Positions 1 through 6,362 of a stretch of 8,113 nucleotides of DNA are shown piece by piece. Each line of letters starts with the position of its first letter. Position 1 is the first letter of the stretch. Below the pieces are notes generated by a model. It did not search any database and was not told where the DNA came from. It was given only the letters and a program-made list of their open reading frames with translations. This DNA comes from DAOUGC01 sp034429695. Lineage in GTDB: Bacteria; Chloroflexota; Anaerolineae; Anaerolineales; Anaerolineaceae. The stretch is from assembly GCA_034429695.1 (NCBI GenBank), contig DAOUGC010000148.1, forward strand, positions 1 through 8,113, given 5' to 3'. The position numbers were made by a program, and so were the translations under genes.

Positions 1-669
1 GGTATCCATCAGGTCCTCGGCTGACTGGCGCAGGATCTCAACGCCGGTGCGCAGGATCACCAGCGCCACCAGCGCGGCTGCCAGTGGATCCACCCAGGTG
101 TAGCCGGCGCGCCCCAGCAGGATGCCGATCAACGCGGCGGAGGAGGCCAGAATGTCGTTGCGGTGATCATAGGCCAGCGCCGTCACCGCAACGCTGTGCT
201 GCTGCTGCCCGACGCGCCGGGTGTAAATGAACAAGCCGATCTTTAATACCACGGTCAGCAGCGCCACCCACATGGTCAGCGGAGAGGCGGTGCGCACCAC
301 CTCATTTCCGGTAAGCTGATCAAAAGTGGTGTTGACCGCATCCCAGAAGATGCCCACCGCAGTGGTGATCACAAATGCGCCCACCGTCAATGCAGCGATG
401 GATTCAAATTGACTGTGCCCGAAGGGGTGTTCACGGTCGGCGGGTTTGAGCGACAGGCGCATGAAGAACGCCACCACCAGCCCGTAAACCACATCAGAGG
501 TGGAGTTGATCCCGTCCGCCAGCAGCGCCGGGCTGTGCCCCAGTACGCCGACCGAGGTTTTCAGGATCGCCAGAAAAACGTTGGCGAACAGGCCAACGTT
601 AACTGCCCGCAGGCTGATTTTCTCCCGGGTCTGTTGTGCAGTTTCAAGCGCGTCAATGGCTGGCTGCAT
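1..669 (-). CDS. Cation diffusion facilitator (CDF) metal exporter, probably Mn-type, N-terminal part
   Basis: This gene is partial: 223 codons are open from the ATG at 669-667 to the left edge, where the cytoplasmic C-terminal domain would follow. CDF proteins are inner-membrane antiporters that expel divalent metals in exchange for protons. Hydrophobic segments lie near residues 23-44, 46-70, 91-113, 131-148, 165-186 and 192-207, as expected for six helices. The family's HPFGH..E motif is at residues 81-89 after helix 2. The metal-site residues are N55/D59 in helix 2 (ADGINSTSDV) and D168/D172 in helix 5 (DHRND). Zn/Fe exporters such as FieF have DxxxD and HxxxD at these places, whereas Mn-exporting CDFs are known for N/D in helix 2 and DxxxD in helix 5. 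I therefore infer Mn(II) export. A CAGGAG ribosome site at 676-681 lies 6 nt before the ATG and fixes the start. Family assignment is firm; the metal is inferred. Confidence 0.92.
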   Translation of the reverse strand, partial: MQPAIDALETAQQTREKISLRAVNVGLFANVFLAILKTSVGVLGHSPALLADGINSTSDVVYGLVVAFFMRLSLKPADREHPFGHSQFESIAALTVGAFVITTAVGIFWDAVNTTFDQLTGNEVVRTASPLTMWVALLTVVLKIGLFIYTRRVGQQQHSVAVTALAYDHRNDILASSAALIGILLGRAGYTWVDPLAAALVALVILRTGVEILRQSAEDLMDT

Positions 670-699
670 GTCTGGCTCCTGAAGGAAGGTTGAAAGCCT

Positions 700-705
700 A
701 TTGTA
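700..705 (-). promoter_or_regulatory. Possible -10 box of the CDF gene
   Basis: TACAAT on the minus strand matches the sigma70 -10 hexamer in 5 of 6 bases and lies 30 nt upstream of the ATG and about 18 nt upstream of the CAGGAG ribosome site, a plausible distance. No -35 resembling TTGACA is found 16-18 bp further upstream, so this is a weak call. Confidence 0.3.
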
Positions 706-828
706 CTACATGGGGCTGGGTCTGCTTTTTCATCTGCATCTGCGCGAACACACGGATTCCTCGGGCAAGGTGGAGCCGCTGCGCTTACACCGGAGGGGGG
801 TGTTCTTGTAACGGATTACACGGATTTG

Positions 829-845
829 GGCGCACACCGTGTGCC
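829..845. repeat. Small hairpin of module 1
   Basis: GCACA at 832-836 pairs with TGTGC at 840-844 around a CCG loop. It is the diverged counterpart of the GGGCGCAC hairpins of modules 3 and 4 and precedes the large hairpin in the same order. Confidence 0.5.
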
Positions 846-901
846 ACACCGATCTGGGAACCGTCAATGAATGGGGAACGAATAAACGAAAGGCGTCTTC
901 T

Positions 902-936
902 CCTCCCCCATCGACGTCCTTCTCGATGGGAGGAGG
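902..936. repeat. Large hairpin 1 of the array
   Basis: CCTCCCCCATCGA at 902-914 pairs with TCGATGGGAGGAGG at 923-936 with a single bulged A, leaving an 8-nt loop. A GGTGGAG box follows directly. There is no T-tract after either arm, so it is not a standard intrinsic terminator. A separate short hairpin (CTGCG at 945-949, CGCAG at 954-958) follows in this copy only. Confidence 0.8.
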
Positions 937-1055
937 TGGAGCCGCTGCGCTTACGCAGGAGAGGGTGTTTTTCTTCGATGCACACCATATAACCGTCAAC
1001 GAATGGGGAACGAATGAACGAATGATGGATTCACGCCGGAGCCAGGGTGCCTTCT

Positions 1056-1089
1056 CCTCCCCCATTCGTGTTTTTTCGAATGGGGGAGG
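1056..1089. repeat. Large hairpin 2 of the array (perfect 13-bp stem)
   Basis: CCTCCCCCATTCG at 1056-1068 and CGAATGGGGGAGG at 1077-1089 are perfect reverse complements around the 8-nt loop TGTTTTTT. This is the most stable copy. Its loop-side base pairs differ from copies 1 and 3 but remain complementary. Confidence 0.85.
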
Positions 1090-1197
1090 TGGAACCGAAC
1101 GCCGGGAGTAATTTGTGCCATGCAATCGGTGTTGAACGGCGTTCGGAGCCGGAGGGGGTGTTCTGACAGCGGATTTGGGCGTATGGGATTACTGCTT

Positions 1198-1216
1198 GGG
1201 CGCACGCAGTGCGCCC
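1198..1216. repeat. Small hairpin of repeat copy 3
   Basis: GGGCGCAC at 1198-1205 and GTGCGCCC at 1209-1216 form a perfect 8-bp stem with a GCA loop. Short G/C hairpins of this kind can extrude as cruciforms or fold in RNA; nothing here shows which. Confidence 0.75.
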
Positions 1217-1253
1217 CGACAGCAGAGGATCGTTGGGGCGAATGGCGTCTTCT

Positions 1254-1285
1254 CCTCCCCCATCCGTGTTTTGGATGGGAGGAGG
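1254..1285. repeat. Large hairpin 3 of the array
   Basis: CCTCCCCCATCC at 1254-1265 pairs with GGATGGGAGGAGG at 1273-1285 with one bulged A, the same bulge as in hairpin 1. The loop is GTGTTTT. Confidence 0.8.
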
Positions 1286-1304
1286 TGGCGCCGCTGCGCT
1301 TACA

Positions 1305-1448
1305 CCGGAGGGGGTGTTCTGACAGCGGATTTGGGTGTATGAGATTACTGCTTGGGCGCACGCGGTGCGCCCCGACAGCAGAGGATCGTTGGGGCGAATG
1401 GAGTCTTCTCCTCCCCCATCCGTGTTTTGCATGGGGGAAGGTGGCGCC
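1305..1448. repeat. 156-bp tandem repeat unit, second copy (3' end truncated)
   Basis: This copy matches the one at 1149-1292 until GGTGGCGCC at 1440-1448 and then diverges, so the tail box is missing. It keeps the small hairpin at 1354-1372 (stem GGGCGCAC/GTGCGCCC, loop GCG). Three of its seven differences fall in the right arm of the large hairpin, weakening that stem. Confidence 0.83.
1410..1441. repeat. Large hairpin 4 of the array (degraded)
   Basis: CCTCCCCCAT at 1410-1419 pairs with ATGGGGGAAGG at 1431-1441. A C-C mismatch just inside the stem breaks the loop-side pairing that the other copies keep. It looks like a decaying copy. Confidence 0.7.
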
Positions 1449-1614
1449 CCGATAGAGGATTGAAGTACGGGCGGATCGGGTTCGCCCGAAAGGAAACCCC
1501 CACATAATGCGTTCACTTTACTTTCAAGTCAATTTGTGACAAAATGATTAGAGAATTAGGTCCATTCACGTTCTTTCATTATCAAGAATTATCTGTGGCT
1601 CACGAGGTACGGTC
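1449..1614 (+). promoter_or_regulatory. Upstream region of the sensor kinase gene
   Basis: This non-coding leader turns AT-rich after about 1500. It holds a hairpin (CGGGCG at 1468-1473, CGCCCG at 1483-1488) and a perfect 11-bp inverted repeat TTTGTGACAAA at 1533-1543, which could be an operator half-site. Two weak sigma70-like pairs are possible: TTTACT 1517-1522 with CAAAAT 1540-1545 (17 bp), and TTCACG 1565-1570 with AATTAT 1587-1592 (16 bp). Each matches consensus at only 4 of 6 positions per box, so no promoter is assigned. GAGGT at 1604-1608 is the ribosome site. Confidence 0.4.
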
Positions 1615-4600
1615 ATGAAACGTGACGAAAACAGATGGAAGATCTTGATCATTGACGACGATGAGGAAGATTTCCTGATCGCGAAGGAAATGATCAGCAG
1701 CACGCAAACCGGCCGGTTGCGCCTCGATTGGGCTTCCAGTTACTCGCTTGGCCTGGAGAAGGTCACCAACGGTGGATATGACGCCGCCGTGGTCGATTAC
1801 TACCTGGGCGCAGAGAGCGGCATTGATCTGATCCGTGCTGCCGGCGACGCGGGCGTGGACTGTCCCTTTATTTTGCTGACCGGTATGAGCAACCCCGATC
1901 TTGACCGCCAGGCCTTGCAGGCTGGCGCCGCCGACTATCTGGTCAAGGGTGAACTGACCCCCGCTTTGCTGGAACGCGCCCTGCGCTATGCCATCAAACA
2001 ACACCAAAGCCAGCAACAACACCATCAACAGGAGCAGGCCGCCCGCCGGTTGGTGGAGCAGCAAAAGAACTGGTACGAGACCGTGCTGCACAGCTCACCG
2101 CAGGCCATGCTGGTGGTGGATGTGCACATGACGCTGATCTTTCAAAACCCACGGGCTGAAGAGATCTTCGGGCTGGAAATCAGGTCAGCCATCCCAACTG
2201 CATCCCAGGCGGATGAAGCTGCAGCGGACGCACCTGTTGAAGCGACGGCTGGTCCGCTTGCAAGTGTGCCCTTCCATGAGACGATCACCCAGGGGAAGGC
2301 TTTTCGCGATATTGAACTGGCGATCGATGGGGCGGGGGAAAAACCGGTGTACCTGATGGGCAACATCGCGCCCATTTTGGATGACGACGGCTGCGTGCAG
2401 GGGGCTGTGGGCGTGTTTTCAGATGTGAGCGCCGCACGTGAGGCCGACCGCGCCCTGCGTGATAGCGAACTGCGTTTCCGCCGTCTGGCTGATTCCATGC
2501 CGCAACTGGTGTGGACCGCCAACCCCGACGGCAGGGTGGATTACTATAACAACCGCACCCGTGAATATGACGGCATCAACCGCACCGAGGAGGGAATTTT
2601 TACCTGGGCCCCGGTGGTGCACCCCGATGACCTGGATGAAACCGTATATGCATGGAAAACCGCCGTGCGCACCGGCAAGGTTTACCAGGTGGAGCACCGC
2701 GTACGCATGAAAAGCGGCGAATATCGCTGGCATCTCTCGCGCGGGTTTCCGGTGCGGGAGCGCGGACGCATCATCAAATGGTACGGTACTGCCACCGACA
2801 TTCATCATCAGAAACAGGTGGAGGAGGACCTGCGCAACAGCCAGGCCCGTCTGGTGCTCTCGCAATCAGCCACCGGCATAGGTACATGGGAGCTGGAGCC
2901 GGTGAACCTGACCATGGAATGGTCGCCGGAATGTTACAACCTGTTTGAAATGAAGCCCGGCTCTGATTTCATCGGGCATTTGCAACGCCACATCAGTGAG
3001 CAGGATATTCATTTGTTGATGACGCGCGTGGAGGAGTGCATCAAAAAGGGAAAAACCGAAATGGAGTTTCCCTTTATCACCAACGGCAGGAAGAAAAAAT
3101 GGGTTTACAGCCGCGCAGTGGCGGTCAGCCGGCCGGATGGCATGCGCCTGCTGGGGGTCAGTTACGACATTACTGACCGCAAACGCCGTGAAGAGCATAA
3201 CCGTTTCCTCGTTTCATTTGCCGACCAGTTGATGTCGCTGTCTGACCCCGACCAGGTGCGTGTGTGCGTGATCACCAACCTGCAGCAGTATCTTGAAGTG
3301 GCGAGGGTGCTGCTGGAGGATTGTCCACCTGAAGGGGAACCGGCAAACGCCCCATTTGGGCTGTCGCTTTCATCAGGAGAACTGGCTGCGCTCAACCGCG
3401 GTGACATCATACGCCTGCGCGGCGGGTTGCCGGATGCCCCCCTGTCATCGGCGGGTTCGGCTGCTTCAACCCAAATGCCAACCCTGCCGACCGCAACCGC
3501 GGCTGCCACCCCGGCAGCCTCCAGCCCCACTGCCAGCCGCCCACGCCGTCAGGGCACGTTGCTGCTGGCTCCGCGCATGGCACAGCAGCGCAGGGTGGGG
3601 GCAGTGTTGCTGGTCTGTCGAGAACGCCGCGAATGGAAGACGGACGAACTCTCGCTGGTGGCATCCGCAATGAACCTGTTTGGGCTGGCGCTTGACCGCG
3701 CCAGGTACTTCCGCCAGGTGGCGGTCACCGAAAAACGGCTGCGCCTGGCACTGGCTGGCAGCCCCATTCTGATCTACACTGCCGACCGCGACCTGCGCTA
3801 CACCTGGATCTACAACCCCGTGTACGGGCTGAGTGATGAAGAGATCATCGGACGGCGTGATGATGAATTAATTGACTCAGCGGAAGCAGCAAAGCTCATA
3901 GCCATCAAGCAGGAGGTCATCGAAACAGGCGAAAGAAACAGCGTCGAGGTGCAGCTCCATCTGGATGACACGTTGTATACCTATTTGATGACCGTTGAGC
4001 CGATCCTGGCTGAGAGCGGCGAGGTGACCGGTGTGACCGTGGCTGCGGTGGACATCTCTGACCTGCGCCGGTTGGAAGCCCGCCAGATGCTGTATGATCA
4101 GAACCTGGAATTATCCCGCCTGCTGATGAATCACCGCGAACGTGAACGCGTTCAGATTGCGCGCGACCTGCACGACGGCTTGCTGCAGGAATTGATCGCC
4201 ATCAACATGGGGCTGGCGGATGCGGTTCAACTGGATGAGAAAACCGCACGCATGGCTGCCCTGCGGGGTATTCAGGAAACCGTCCAGCATCAGATCGGCG
4301 AGGTGCGGCTGTTCTGCAATGCGCTTCGCCCGCCCGCACTGGCTCCCTTTGGGCTGGAGAAAGCCATCCGCTCCCATCTGGTCAGCCAGATGGAGCGCCA
4401 CCCGGCTCTGACGATCAGGATGAACCTGATGCACGACGGCCAGCGCCTGCCCGAGGAGATGCGCCTGGCATTCTACCGCATCCATCAGGAGTTAATGAAC
4501 AACGTGCTGCGCCATGCCCAGGCCAGTGAGGTGACCGTACAATTATTGGTTGAAGAGGAATGGGTGACGCTCGAGGTGATCGACAACGGCGTCGGTTTTG

Positions 4601-4761
4601 ACCTGCCCGCCGACTGGCGCGAAATCGCGCGCGGGGGGCATCTGGGACTGATCGGCATCCGCGAACGGGTGGAATTAATCGGCGGGGAATTGTATATCGA
4701 CAGCGCCCCTGGCCGCGGCACGTATGTCAGCGTCGTCGCCCCGGTGGGACAGAGGGAGTAG
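1615..4761 (+). CDS. Hybrid sensor histidine kinase: receiver-PAS-PAS-PAS-GAF-PAS-HisKA_3-HATPase
   Basis: This 1048-residue protein has no signal peptide or membrane segment, so it should be a cytoplasmic sensor. It phosphorylates a histidine in response to signals and passes the phosphate to a response regulator. An N-terminal receiver domain (8-125) has its acidic pocket at D14-D16, phosphoacceptor D61, T89 and K111, all intact. A Gln-rich, probably coiled-coil linker (128-150) follows. PAS domains lie at about 153-275, 286-404 (PAS_3 type), 412-525 and 703-815. A GAF-like domain spans about 528-700 and is interrupted by a Pro/Ala/Thr/Ser-rich stretch at 608-646. The transmitter is NarL-type (HisKA_3): RDLHDGLLQEL with phospho-His H853, N box N962/N963, G1 box DNGVG at 990-994 and G2 box GHLGLIG at 1008-1014. 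GAGGT 6 nt before the ATG supports the start. HisKA_3 kinases usually act on LuxR-type regulators, but none lies beside it here. The ligand is unknown. Confidence 0.95.
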   Translation: MKRDENRWKILIIDDDEEDFLIAKEMISSTQTGRLRLDWASSYSLGLEKVTNGGYDAAVVDYYLGAESGIDLIRAAGDAGVDCPFILLTGMSNPDLDRQALQAGAADYLVKGELTPALLERALRYAIKQHQSQQQHHQQEQAARRLVEQQKNWYETVLHSSPQAMLVVDVHMTLIFQNPRAEEIFGLEIRSAIPTASQADEAAADAPVEATAGPLASVPFHETITQGKAFRDIELAIDGAGEKPVYLMGNIAPILDDDGCVQGAVGVFSDVSAAREADRALRDSELRFRRLADSMPQLVWTANPDGRVDYYNNRTREYDGINRTEEGIFTWAPVVHPDDLDETVYAWKTAVRTGKVYQVEHRVRMKSGEYRWHLSRGFPVRERGRIIKWYGTATDIHHQKQVEEDLRNSQARLVLSQSATGIGTWELEPVNLTMEWSPECYNLFEMKPGSDFIGHLQRHISEQDIHLLMTRVEECIKKGKTEMEFPFITNGRKKKWVYSRAVAVSRPDGMRLLGVSYDITDRKRREEHNRFLVSFADQLMSLSDPDQVRVCVITNLQQYLEVARVLLEDCPPEGEPANAPFGLSLSSGELAALNRGDIIRLRGGLPDAPLSSAGSAASTQMPTLPTATAAATPAASSPTASRPRRQGTLLLAPRMAQQRRVGAVLLVCRERREWKTDELSLVASAMNLFGLALDRARYFRQVAVTEKRLRLALAGSPILIYTADRDLRYTWIYNPVYGLSDEEIIGRRDDELIDSAEAAKLIAIKQEVIETGERNSVEVQLHLDDTLYTYLMTVEPILAESGEVTGVTVAAVDISDLRRLEARQMLYDQNLELSRLLMNHRERERVQIARDLHDGLLQELIAINMGLADAVQLDEKTARMAALRGIQETVQHQIGEVRLFCNALRPPALAPFGLEKAIRSHLVSQMERHPALTIRMNLMHDGQRLPEEMRLAFYRIHQELMNNVLRHAQASEVTVQLLVEEEWVTLEVIDNGVGFDLPADWREIARGGHLGLIGIRERVELIGGELYIDSAPGRGTYVSVVAPVGQRE

Positions 4762-4779
4762 GTGGTAGGTGGAAGGTGG
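4759..4779 (+). repeat. Three tandem heptamers starting in the kinase stop codon
   Basis: TAGGTGG, TAGGTGG and AAGGTGG follow each other without gaps; the first T-A-G is the kinase stop codon. The same heptamer appears twice as CAGGTGG on the opposite strand in 4790-4803, so the two arrays face each other. Confidence 0.75.
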
Positions 4780-4802
4780 CATGACGATTCCACCTGCCAC
4801 CT
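4767..4802. terminator. Candidate bidirectional terminator hairpin between convergent genes
   Basis: AGGTGGAAGGTGG at 4767-4779 pairs with CCACCTGCCACCT at 4790-4802 over 13 positions with one mismatch, around a 10-nt loop. It lies in the 46-bp gap between the kinase stop and the methyltransferase stop, where both transcripts must end. Neither side has a clear T-tract, so intrinsic termination is inferred from position and stem strength. Confidence 0.5.
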
Positions 4803-4807
4803 GCGAT

Positions 4808-5578
4808 TTATTCCTTCCTCCCCACCAGGATCAGGTTCCCGCTGCTGGCCGGGGAAAACTCTTCTCCATTCATGTTGCCATACAGATGAACATCGCCGAA
4901 CCCTGCGGATTGCACTGCCGCGCTTAGTTCAGGCTGGGTGAGCGGGTAAAGGTGGGTGGTGAGCACGCGCTGGGTCCAGCCTTCTCCCGGCATGCGCTGA
5001 AAGATCACCACATGAAAGTCAATCAGCCCGGTGGGTAAAAAGTCATAAAAGCGCATGAACAGCATTTCACGGTCGCCGGTGGTTGCCTCCTGCGGCTCCA
5101 TCCAGCGCAATTTTTCAGCCAGCACGCGGTCAAAATTACGGTTCTGGATCAACAGCAAACCGCCGGGGCGCAGGCAGTTGGCAAAATCGGTCAGGGCGTT
5201 GCCCACCTCAGACAGGCTGGTGAGGTGCGGCAGCGAGTTGCCCAGGCACAACACGGCGTCGAACCGGGTGGAGCCAAACGCCCCCGCCAATGAGCCAAAA
5301 CCCGCCGCCCGGGTGGTCAATGAGACCCCCGCCCGGCGTGCATTTTCGGACGCCAGGCGCGTCATCTCGGGGGAGAGATCGGCGGCAGCCACGCGGTAGC
5401 CCGATTTTGCCAGTGCAATGGCGTGCCGCCCGGTGGCGCTGGCAGCGTCGAGGATGCTTACCGGACCCCCCGAAGGGGTGAGCGACTCAAGCTGACGGCG
5501 GATGAAGGGCAGCTCAAAGGATAGCCGCTCGCTCCAGTTGACAAAATGGTCATAAGAATCACCAAAGGCATCATACAT
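4808..5578 (-). CDS. Class I SAM-dependent methyltransferase, glycine N-methyltransferase-like
   Basis: This 256-residue cytoplasmic enzyme should transfer a methyl group from S-adenosylmethionine to a small substrate. SAM-binding motif I is ILDAASATGRHA at residues 42-53, with A and S where many relatives have Gly, and D67 (AAADLSPEM) is the ribose-binding acidic residue. FDAVLCLGNSLPHL and a later RNFDRVL resemble the LGNSFAHL and RNYD.IL motifs I recall from glycine and glycine/sarcosine N-methyltransferases. The family is clear, but the substrate is not proven. I chose the ATG at 5578-5576 because GGGAG lies 6 nt upstream; a TTG 27 nt earlier has no such site. The neighbouring methyltransferase gene ends 70 nt upstream on the same strand, so the two may be cotranscribed. 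The gene converges on the sensor kinase. Confidence 0.9.
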   Translation of the reverse strand: MYDAFGDSYDHFVNWSERLSFELPFIRRQLESLTPSGGPVSILDAASATGRHAIALAKSGYRVAAADLSPEMTRLASENARRAGVSLTTRAAGFGSLAGAFGSTRFDAVLCLGNSLPHLTSLSEVGNALTDFANCLRPGGLLLIQNRNFDRVLAEKLRWMEPQEATTGDREMLFMRFYDFLPTGLIDFHVVIFQRMPGEGWTQRVLTTHLYPLTQPELSAAVQSAGFGDVHLYGNMNGEEFSPASSGNLILVGRKE

Positions 5579-5584
5579 GTGGGT

Positions 5585-5589
5585 CTCCC
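5585..5589 (-). promoter_or_regulatory. Ribosome binding site that decides the methyltransferase start
   Basis: GGGAG on the minus strand lies 6 nt before the ATG at 5578. It falls inside the extra nine codons that a start at TTG 5605 would add, so it favours the shorter 256-residue protein. Confidence 0.65.
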
Positions 5590-5648
5590 GGAAATTGAAG
5601 TACAACCATGTCTAATTTATCGCCATTCAGACCCTCTTTGTGATCATA

Positions 5649-6248
5649 TTATAACGGTTTGTCTGGTTGGGGCATCCCGGCGGGGTGCTTTTCCGCGATT
5701 ACCCAGGCAGTGGAGCCTTCGGTCTCGATACGCACGCTTGCATTGGGGTATTGAAGCAGCCCGGCAATTTGCGGCGGTGACAGGAAGTGGCTGCGCATGA
5801 GCGCCAGTTTTTCTGCCACAGCCAGCATCTTCACCCCAAACCGGCGCAAATCGGGTTCTTCCACGATCAGTTGCCCGCCGGGTTGCAACGTGCGCCACAG
5901 TTCAGCCAGCGTCCGGCGTTGATCACACACGTGATGCAGCGCATCCACCATGATGATGCCCGCAAAACTTTCATCGGCAAAGGGGAGGTTTTCGGTTGGC
6001 GAGCAAACAGGATGGAGTCCATCTTTTCCACGGGCTTCAGACAGCATTTTGTGAGAGAAATCAACCACCACAATCGCTTCGACTTTGCCGCTTATAAATT
6101 GCGAGATGCGTCCCGTGCCGCCGCCGGCATCGAGCAGTGCACCGCAGATCGGGAAATGGAGGTGAGACAGCAACTGCTGCGGAAAGCGCGGTTTGATAAA
6201 GGTTTCATACATGGGGGCAAGAAAATCGAAATGATCAAAGATGGGCAT
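5649..6248 (-). CDS. Class I SAM-dependent methyltransferase, UbiE/Methyltransf_11-like
   Basis: This 199-residue cytoplasmic protein has the short Rossmann-type methyltransferase fold. Motif I is LLDAGGGTGRI at residues 38-48, a clean DxGxGxG-type SAM site. D63 (VVVDFSHKML) should hold the SAM ribose. The ENLPFADESFAGIIMVDALHHV stretch corresponds to motif II and post-motif regions of UbiE-type enzymes, and LQPGGQLIVEEPD is motif III. At about 200 residues it is a little shorter than UbiE (about 250). The methyl acceptor cannot be told from sequence; menaquinone or another small molecule is possible. GAGGA at 6255-6259, 6 nt before the ATG, supports the start. It is probably the first gene of a two-gene unit with the methyltransferase downstream. 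The two proteins differ in motifs and length, so they are not a recent duplication. Confidence 0.9.
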   Translation of the reverse strand: MPIFDHFDFLAPMYETFIKPRFPQQLLSHLHFPICGALLDAGGGTGRISQFISGKVEAIVVVDFSHKMLSEARGKDGLHPVCSPTENLPFADESFAGIIMVDALHHVCDQRRTLAELWRTLQPGGQLIVEEPDLRRFGVKMLAVAEKLALMRSHFLSPPQIAGLLQYPNASVRIETEGSTAWVIAEKHPAGMPQPDKPL

Positions 6249-6362
6249 AAATTTTCCTCAATTTCACCAACGGGCAGGAACGCCTGTTGATAAGTAAACG
6301 GTATTTTCCGCCGGGCTGGATTAAGAAAACCAGCCGTCAACCACCTGATTATTAATGTTGAT

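Larger units (their letters stand above)
1149..1304. repeat. 156-bp tandem repeat unit, first copy
   Basis: This unit starts at CCGGAGGGGGTGTTC and repeats 156 bp later. Over the 144 bases shared with the following copy I count 7 mismatches (about 95% identity) and no indels. In order it holds the small hairpin at 1198-1216, a spacer, the large hairpin at 1254-1285, and a GGTGGCGCCGCTGCGC tail. The high identity next to two more diverged modules suggests a recent tandem duplication. Confidence 0.85.
769..1448. repeat. Intergenic array of hairpin-rich repeat modules between divergent genes
   Basis: This gene-free region lies between the divergently transcribed CDF gene and the sensor kinase gene. 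It consists of about four modules whose large hairpins begin at 902, 1056, 1254 and 1410. The 20-mer GGTGGAGCCGCTGCGCTTAC occurs at 769-788 and 935-954, and with one change (GGTGGC) at 1284-1303. It is followed by a CCGGAGGGGGTGTT-like box in each case. Modules 1 and 2 share a 30-bp box with 28 matches (861-890 and 993-1022); modules 3 and 4 carry a related but distinct version. No transposase, integration site or target-site duplication is visible. It could be a set of non-autonomous palindromic elements, or structural or regulatory DNA. Open reading frames across it are by-products of the repeats. Confidence 0.85.

Noticed and set aside
409..693. Plus-strand reading frame of 94 codons at the left end.
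   Set aside because: It lies mostly antisense to the CDF transporter, whose motifs are clear, and has no recognisable product.
1056..1089. Intrinsic terminator at hairpin 2.
   Set aside because: The stem is perfect but the T-run is in the loop; neither arm is followed by a T-tract on its own strand.
769..1448. CRISPR array.
   Set aside because: The units are 154-198 bp apart, include long shared stretches rather than unique spacers, and no cas gene is present.
996..1516. Two overlapping minus-strand reading frames of 161 and 169 codons with internal repeats rich in P, G and R.
   Set aside because: They lie wholly in the repeat array. The tandem unit is 156 bp, a multiple of three, so a frame once open stays open through both copies. 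The peptides resemble no protein, and no ribosome site precedes them.
5579..5605. Start of the downstream methyltransferase at TTG 5605.
   Set aside because: No ribosome site precedes the TTG, whereas GGGAG precedes the ATG at 5578 at the right distance.
5648..5653. TATAAT on the minus strand as a full internal promoter of the downstream methyltransferase.
   Set aside because: It is a perfect -10 hexamer but has no -35 at 16-18 bp and overlaps the upstream stop codon; kept only as a remark.
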